Positions 7,701-11,271 of a stretch of DNA of 11,271 nt are shown piece after piece (position 1 is the first letter of the stretch; every line of letters starts with the position of its first letter). This DNA comes from Desulfobacterales bacterium (GTDB lineage Bacteria; Desulfobacterota; Desulfobacteria; Desulfobacterales; QNYZ01), in NCBI GenBank assembly GCA_029938515.1, contig JAOZUU010000039.1:1-11271 (forward strand), read 5' to 3'. The notes beneath the pieces were generated by a model. The model was not told the DNA's origin. It worked only from the letters and a program-made list of their open reading frames with translations, and ran no database searches. A program made the position numbers and the translations under genes.

Positions 7701-7856
7701 ATGTCACAGAACAACTTGGAAAAAGGAAATAAGCCGCTGATTTTTGAAAACGGCAAGATCTATTTCAGCAAAGAAACCGAACGCAAATTTTACTTTCTCC
7801 TGACGCTCATCATGCTGATAGCGGGCATTCTTTATAAAGTTGGTCTGTTTCAGTGA
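7701..7856 (+). CDS. Small single-span membrane protein downstream of the permease
   Basis: 51 aa: MSQNNLEKGNKPLIFENGKI, then YFSKETERK, then a hydrophobic segment about 30-45 (FYFLLTLIMLIAGILY) and a short tail ending GLFQ. One transmembrane helix, with the positively charged N-terminal part probably cytoplasmic. Start is supported by AAGGAG at 7688-7693, 7 nt upstream. A TATAC-C-GTATA dyad (7678-7688) just touches that site. It is 48 nt after the permease stop and probably in the same transcript. I recognise no named family. Position and size suggest an accessory or regulatory subunit of the permease, which is inference. Confidence 0.72.
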   Translation: MSQNNLEKGNKPLIFENGKIYFSKETERKFYFLLTLIMLIAGILYKVGLFQ

Positions 7857-7859
7857 AGG

Positions 7860-8068
7860 TAGGGGTTCAACGGTTCAGGGGTTCAAGGTTCCATTCTCGC
7901 CCCTGAATTGCATTTGGGATGCGTATTTACGAGAAAAACGTCAGCTTTGTCAGGCCTAATCCAAAATTTGGAGCCAAATCGGCAATTATTTAGGGAAATA
8001 AGGATTATTAACGAGGACTTCGGGTCTTTAATGCATTCTTTGTTCTTAACCCTGAACGTTGAACCCTA
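7860..8068. repeat. Intergenic element bounded by long imperfect inverted repeats (GGTTCA-rich)
   Basis: The left arm 7860-7883 begins TAGGGGTTCAACGGTTCAGG; the reverse complement of 8048-8068 begins TAGGGTTCAACGTTCAGGGT. They align over 21-24 bases and differ only by three single-G gaps. The left arm also contains tandem GGTTCA units that continue to about 7891. The arms enclose about 165 bp of AT-rich DNA without a convincing gene (longest + ORF noticed 24 codons, 7919-7993). The left arm starts 3 nt after the small membrane gene, and the right arm ends 35 nt before the receiver-CBS gene. This resembles a MITE- or REP-like element; whether other copies exist in the genome cannot be seen here. 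Confidence 0.6.
7960..8001. promoter_or_regulatory. Cluster of overlapping palindromes, candidate control region
   Basis: TCCAAA-A-TTTGGA (7960-7972) overlaps ATTTGG-AG-CCAAAT (7966-7979), so the TTTGG arm can pair either way. TTATTT-AGGG-AAATAA follows at 7986-8001. A weak hairpin AGGAC-TTCGG-GTCTT lies at 8014-8028. All are between the repeat arms and 100-140 bp ahead of the receiver-CBS gene. They could be an operator region for that gene or internal structure of the repeat element. No clear sigma-70 or sigma-54 promoter was found here. Confidence 0.35.
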
Positions 8069-8102
8069 AACCTGTGAACGGTTACCAATAAGGATAAATC
8101 AA

Positions 8103-9005
8103 ATGAGTGAAAAAATTAAAGTGTTGATGGTCGATGATGAAGAACAATTTCGGTCCACCACCAGAAAGATTTTGAATCGCAAAGGCTTTGAGACCATCCT
8201 GGCGGCCAGTGGCGAAGAGGCCCTCGAAAAGCTTAGCGAAAATCCGGACGTGGTGATTCTGGATATCAAGATGCCCGGCATGGACGGCCACCAGGCGCTG
8301 AGAGAAATTAAGAAGCATCGTGAAGATCTGCCGGTGATCATGCTCACCGGCCACGGAGCGGAAGCCAGCGCCAAATCCGCCCTGACCGAAGGGGCTTGTG
8401 ATTATCTGTCAAAACCGTGCGACATCGATCTTTTGGCGGCTAAAATCAAAGATGCTCATCGTCACGGGCAAAAGCCCGGCCCGGCCGAGGAAAAAAACGT
8501 TTCCGAAGCGATGGTTCCCATTGATGAGTATACGTCACTGCCCGGATCAAAAACGATCAAAGAAGCCATTATTGCCCTGAAAACCTCATTTGCCACCAAA
8601 ATATCCACCAGCCGGATTATGGAAACCGGCCATCGCTCCATCCTGGTAATGGACAGGAGCGGCCATGTTCAGGGTGTTTTGGCCATCACCGATCTGCTTG
8701 AAATGATCATGCCGCCTTACCTGTCTGCCCCCAAGCCGTCAACCGCCGACAGTATCCAGTTCTCTCCCATGTTCTGGCAGGGCATGTTCAGCAAGGAGAT
8801 CGAACAAAAAGCCGATATGGAAATTGAAGCGGTCATGTCTCCCGCGCCATTGACCATCGATGGCAGCGCCTCACTCATGGAGGCGGCTTTCAGGATGCAT
8901 CAGGAAATGGTCAGGCGCCTGGTCGTCGTGGTTTCGGGAAAAGTGGCCGGCATCATTCGGGAGCAGGATCTGTTTTTCGAAATGGAAAAAGTCCTCAACT
9001 GTTAG
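8103..9005 (+). CDS. Response regulator with receiver fused to a CBS-domain pair
   Basis: 300 aa, cytoplasmic. REC about 5-122 with Asp11/Asp12, phospho-acceptor Asp54 in LDIKMPGMDG, Thr82 in LTGHG and Lys104 in SKP; a short linker 123-132; CBS1 about 133-202 (SEAMVPI start, GVLAITDLLE at 191-200); a roughly 38-residue Pro/Phe-rich connector; CBS2 about 240-295 (IEAVMSPAPLTI, GIIREQDL at 283-290). This couples phosphorylation to a module that usually binds adenine nucleotides. There is no DNA-binding domain. The REC half is close to the two stand-alone receivers, and the CBS half recalls the separate CBS-ACT protein at 2656-3336. AAGGA at 8090-8094 precedes the ATG by 8 nt. A 246-nt gap separates it from the small membrane gene, so it may have its own promoter. 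Likely partners are the two Cache kinases; the downstream target is unknown. Confidence 0.9.
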   Translation: MSEKIKVLMVDDEEQFRSTTRKILNRKGFETILAASGEEALEKLSENPDVVILDIKMPGMDGHQALREIKKHREDLPVIMLTGHGAEASAKSALTEGACDYLSKPCDIDLLAAKIKDAHRHGQKPGPAEEKNVSEAMVPIDEYTSLPGSKTIKEAIIALKTSFATKISTSRIMETGHRSILVMDRSGHVQGVLAITDLLEMIMPPYLSAPKPSTADSIQFSPMFWQGMFSKEIEQKADMEIEAVMSPAPLTIDGSASLMEAAFRMHQEMVRRLVVVVSGKVAGIIREQDLFFEMEKVLNC

Positions 9006-9087
9006 CCACTGACGCGAATCAGGTTTGGTCCTGGGATATCAATGGTATTGGGGCAGAGTTTTCAAAGGTGCCGACATATGTTATAAA

Positions 9088-10575
9088 ATGCGCATGAAAA
9101 AAGTTAGCGGTCATATCGCGAAGGCCAGTACCGAAAAGTCTATTCGGGCTGCATCCAGCCGAAGCGGATCAGTTCCGCCGCACATTAACAATCTTTTTAA
9201 CATTCCCATCGATTTTTTCGAGTTGCTGGATGAAATTGCCATCGGCGTTCTGGTTCTGAGCTTGGATCGCAAGATTGTTGCTATGAATCAAACCCTGAAA
9301 GCGGTTACAGGATTCAGCCAAAAGGCGCTTTTCGGTGTTACTTGCGGCTATATCCTGCGCAGCAATGTCTGTCTCCATAATTGTCCGGCATTAAATATCA
9401 ATGAAGAATCCCGCCCGAAATGCGTTGAAGGCAATCTCGTAAACAGGGACCGCCAATTAATTCCCATCCGTATCACCTCGGCACCCCTTAAAAATATCAA
9501 CGGCAAAATGGTCGGATTTCTTGAAACCGTTGAAGACATCAGCCTCCTTCGGAATCTTGATGACACGGCCGGCTATGCATACAAATTCAACAATATTATC
9601 GGCAGAAGTCCGAAAATGGAAAAAATTTTCCAGATTCTTCCTTCCCTGGCACAGACCGACTCGTCTGTTCTTATCACCGGAGAAACAGGTACCGGTAAGG
9701 ATCTGGTGGCCGAAGCGATCCATCAATCATCGAACCGGTCAAAGGGTCAGTTTGTTAAGATCAATTGCGGTGCGTTGCCGGAAACCCTTTTAGAATCTGA
9801 ATTGTTTGGTCACTACAAAGGTGCTTTTACCGGCGCCGTTGAAAATAAACCCGGGAGATTTCAACTGGCGCACAACGGTACTCTTTATCTTACCGAAATC
9901 GGTGACCTCCCGCTTTCGCTTCAGGTCAAGCTGCTCACTTTTCTTGATGACAAAGAGGTCTTTCCTTTAGGCAGTGTCAAGGGGATTGCCGCCGATGTAC
10001 GAATCATTGCGGCCACCAATCGCAATCTTGAACAGATGGCCAACCATAACCAATTTCGAAAGGATCTTTTGTTCAGACTCAACGTGATCCGACTTCAACT
10101 CCCCCCGCTACGCGATCGTCAGGGTGATATCCGGTTGTTACTGGATCATTTTTTAAACACTCTTGCGACCCAGCTCGGCAAAAATAAACCCGCCTTTTCG
10201 CGCAAGACATTAAAAAGCCTGATGTCCTACAATTATCCGGGAAACGTCCGCGAACTGAGAAACATTGTTGAATATGCCTTAAATATCTGTAGAGATAGAC
10301 AAATTAAACGCGAACACCTGCCGTCCTATTTGCTGGATGCAGACCCAGTCGGTGTGGATGCTTTTGCACAGGAACCGCCCTCCCGTCTTACCTCTAACAC
10401 TGAGGACAGCGGCTTTATTCGTCCAAAACCCCACCAAGACTGGGCTGACATTGAAAAGCAAATGATTATTGAGGCGCTGGTCAAGACAGGCGGGCGTAAA
10501 AACAAAGCTGCGGTGTCACTGGGCTGGGCCAGAAGCACGCTGTGGCGCAAAATGAAACAATACGGTATTCGCTGA
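9088..10575 (+). CDS. Sigma-54-dependent transcriptional activator, PAS-AAA+-Fis
   Basis: 495 aa from ATG 9088. Order: basic, low-complexity N-tail (1-30); PAS domain about 45-155 with cysteines C86, C95, C99 and C112 (spacing C-x8-C-x3-C-x12-C); AAA+ domain with Walker A GETGTGKD (198-205), GAFTGA loop (245-250), Walker B LYLTEIGD, Asn311 sensor, arginine fingers in the FRKDLLFR segment (Arg324/Arg330) and GNVREL with Arg388; Fis-type HTH at about 471-494 (KNKAAVSLGWARSTLWRKMK). The usual Walker B Asp-Glu is Thr269-Glu270. There is no receiver domain, so control is through PAS. It should drive sigma-54 promoters such as 3508-3523 and 11167-11182. The frame opens at TTG 9025, but that codon has no spaced ribosome site; ATG 9088 or ATG 9094 is preferred although neither has a good one. 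The stop overlaps the next start by one base. Confidence 0.9.
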   Translation: MRMKKVSGHIAKASTEKSIRAASSRSGSVPPHINNLFNIPIDFFELLDEIAIGVLVLSLDRKIVAMNQTLKAVTGFSQKALFGVTCGYILRSNVCLHNCPALNINEESRPKCVEGNLVNRDRQLIPIRITSAPLKNINGKMVGFLETVEDISLLRNLDDTAGYAYKFNNIIGRSPKMEKIFQILPSLAQTDSSVLITGETGTGKDLVAEAIHQSSNRSKGQFVKINCGALPETLLESELFGHYKGAFTGAVENKPGRFQLAHNGTLYLTEIGDLPLSLQVKLLTFLDDKEVFPLGSVKGIAADVRIIAATNRNLEQMANHNQFRKDLLFRLNVIRLQLPPLRDRQGDIRLLLDHFLNTLATQLGKNKPAFSRKTLKSLMSYNYPGNVRELRNIVEYALNICRDRQIKREHLPSYLLDADPVGVDAFAQEPPSRLTSNTEDSGFIRPKPHQDWADIEKQMIIEALVKTGGRKNKAAVSLGWARSTLWRKMKQYGIR

Positions 10576-10907
10576 TGCAATCTAAGAAAATTCTCATTGC
10601 TCTACACGATAATGATGTCGCTCCACGATTTGATCTGGCCACGGAGGTACTCATCGTTACCGGTATCGAAAATACCGGTTCAGAGGACAAGAGACTTGTG
10701 GTCCTGCCACGCGCATCGGCAGACCAGCTTTGCCATCTAGTCATCACTGAAGGTGTCCAGACTGTAATCTGTGGCGGCATCGAGGATGATTACTACCACT
10801 ATCTCATCTGGAAGAGAATTGAAGTAATAGATTCAGTCATCGGATCAAGCGAAGCCGCTCTGCAGCGTTTTATTGAAGGGACACTCAAGCCTGGTGAGAT
10901 TCTGTAA
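10575..10907 (+). CDS. NifX/NifB-C-like iron-molybdenum cofactor-binding family protein
   Basis: 110 aa, small cytoplasmic protein of the dinitrogenase Fe-Mo-cofactor family (NifX, NifY, NafY, NifB C-terminus; COG1433 type). Signs: KKILIALHDNDVAPRFDLAT at the start, where relatives have a strand followed by the V-x-x-x-F signature; the TVICGGIEDD turn (63-72); and an EAALQRFIEGTLKPG end typical of the family. Related proteins bind or carry Fe-S or Fe-Mo clusters. The start is set by the one-base overlap with the activator stop (TGATG at 10573-10577), which implies translational coupling; a longer in-frame start at 10542 would read back into the activator. No nitrogenase gene is visible, so a role in nitrogen fixation is not indicated. 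It could supply or sense a cofactor for the Cys-rich PAS domain next door, which is inference. Confidence 0.82.
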   Translation: MQSKKILIALHDNDVAPRFDLATEVLIVTGIENTGSEDKRLVVLPRASADQLCHLVITEGVQTVICGGIEDDYYHYLIWKRIEVIDSVIGSSEAALQRFIEGTLKPGEIL

Positions 10908-11166
10908 CAACATCGATTCCATCTAAAAATGACAAAAAGTAGTGTTTATTAAACCCCTTGTTTGTGTTGTTTTCGAGCCGCCGCATATATCTTTATTCTT
11001 GGCCAACCGATTCATGGCTGAAGCTCAAGCCCATGGCGAAATAAGTTTTAATTTGTTTCATAACGTATTCTTGTAGCGTCTTAATATGTTTTATTTTGAA
11101 CGCCCCCTGCACCCTCTCATCTTCTGAATTTTTCTATCTAACTGTTTTTATTTATTAATAAATTAT
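10908..11166. other. Gene-free region upstream of the last sigma-54 promoter
   Basis: About 260 bp without a convincing ORF on either strand, AT-rich towards its end. AACAACA (10906-10912) can pair with TGTTGTT (10965-10971), but the loop is long and no strong terminator follows the NifX-like gene. A perfect TTGGCCAA palindrome sits at 10999-11006, and an inverted repeat at 11013-11035 is listed separately. Confidence 0.6.
11013..11035. promoter_or_regulatory. Inverted repeat, candidate upstream activator site
   Basis: CATGGCT-gaagctca-AGCCCATG is a dyad with one bulged C, and its centre contains AGCT. It lies about 150 bp upstream of the -12 element of the sigma-54 promoter at 11167-11182, within the normal range for an enhancer bound by a Fis-type activator. 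The gene for such an activator ends about 440 bp upstream. Confidence 0.4.
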
Positions 11167-11182
11167 TGGTACATTCTTTGCG
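11167..11182 (+). promoter_or_regulatory. Sigma-54 (-24/-12) promoter for the last gene
   Basis: TGGTAC-ATTCT-TTGCG keeps GG (11168-11169) and GC (11180-11181) at the correct 12-base step and differs from the consensus TGGCACRNNNNTTGCW only at the fourth and last positions. A start near 11192 leaves a leader of about 25 nt before the ATG at 11217, with GAAGGA at 11201-11206. Confidence 0.72.
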
Positions 11183-11216
11183 TACGCCTGAGTGTTTAAA
11201 GAAGGATATAAGGGCG

Positions 11217-11271
11217 ATGGGCATCCACATATTGATCATTGAAGCCGAAAATCGTTTTCGCAAAAATCTCT
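11217..11271 (+). CDS. Receiver-like protein, N-terminal fragment cut by the window end
   Basis: Eighteen codons are visible: MGIHILIIEAENRFRKNL. This fits the first strand and helix of a REC domain and aligns with the second receiver (MMLVDDEERF) in the same window. At the acidic pair the residues are Glu-Ala instead of Asp-Asp, so the Mg2+ pocket may be altered. GAAGGA at 11201-11206 lies 10 nt upstream. The rest, including any output domain, is outside the window. It is probably expressed from the sigma-54 promoter at 11167-11182. Confidence 0.6.
   Translation, partial: MGIHILIIEAENRFRKNL

Noticed and set aside
7860..7891. GGTTCA units read as a possible CRISPR array
   Set aside because: The units are short, adjacent and imperfect, with no regular spacers and no cas genes in the window.
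7919..7993. 24-codon + ORF within the intergenic repeat element
   Set aside because: No convincing ribosome site, very short, and located inside a repeat; not enough support for a gene.
9078..9086. Two-codon mini-ORF (ATG TTA TAA) with AAAGG at 9064-9068, just before the activator ATG
   Set aside because: Could be a minimal leader ORF, but a match this short is expected by chance.
9025..9087. TTG start at 9025 for the sigma-54 activator
   Set aside because: TTG is rare and the AGG beside it is too close to act as a ribosome site. The extra 21 residues match nothing, so ATG 9088 or 9094 is preferred.
10542..10574. Longer start for the NifX-like protein inside the activator gene
   Set aside because: The family match begins at the ATG at 10575, which overlaps the activator stop in the usual coupled form.

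Overview
All protein genes in this window lie on the + strand and are closely packed. It reads as a signal-transduction and transport locus from a Gram-negative, environmental, probably sulfate-reducing bacterium (Desulfobacterota/Desulfobacterales type). That assignment is inference: it rests on the NtrB-like kinases with double-Cache sensors, the sigma-54 promoters, the SLC13/DASS permease next to regulators, the NifX-like protein paired with a PAS/sigma-54 activator, and the GGTTCA-rich intergenic repeat. No rRNA, tRNA, CRISPR array or transposase was seen.

Layout. (1) 1-3463: a double-Cache histidine kinase (152-1936), a stand-alone receiver (2034-2501), a decayed universal-stress-protein start (2528-2677) and a CBS-CBS-ACT protein (2656-3336), closed by a GC-rich hairpin with seven T's. 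(2) 3508-7856: a near-perfect sigma-54 promoter (TGGCAC-N5-TTGCT), then a second kinase paralogous to the first, a second stand-alone receiver, an SLC13-family anion permease with a large TM1-TM2 insertion, and a 51-residue single-span membrane protein. (3) 7857-8102: a gene-free stretch with a long imperfect inverted repeat (arms 7860-7883 and 8048-8068) and a cluster of short dyads. (4) 8103-9005: a receiver fused to a CBS pair. (5) 9088-10907: a PAS-AAA+-Fis sigma-54 activator whose stop codon overlaps the start of a NifX-like cofactor-binding protein. (6) 10908-11271: about 300 non-coding bases, a second good sigma-54 promoter (TGGTAC-N5-TTGCG) and the first 18 codons of a receiver-like protein with an altered acidic pocket.

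How the parts could work together (inference). The two Cache kinases sense an extracytoplasmic ligand, plausibly the anion carried by the permease, and phosphorylate stand-alone receivers. The CBS proteins could add adenine-nucleotide (energy) sensing. The only DNA-binding regulator seen has no receiver domain; it carries a PAS domain with a four-cysteine cluster and is coupled to a NifX-like protein, which suggests a redox, metal or Fe-S input. It is the natural candidate to act at the two strong sigma-54 promoters. The most unusual points are the Asn-to-Asp changes in both SNT-like motifs of the permease, the Asp-to-Thr change in the Walker B motif of the activator, the Cys-PAS/NifX pair, the receiver-CBS fusion and the decayed Usp gene.
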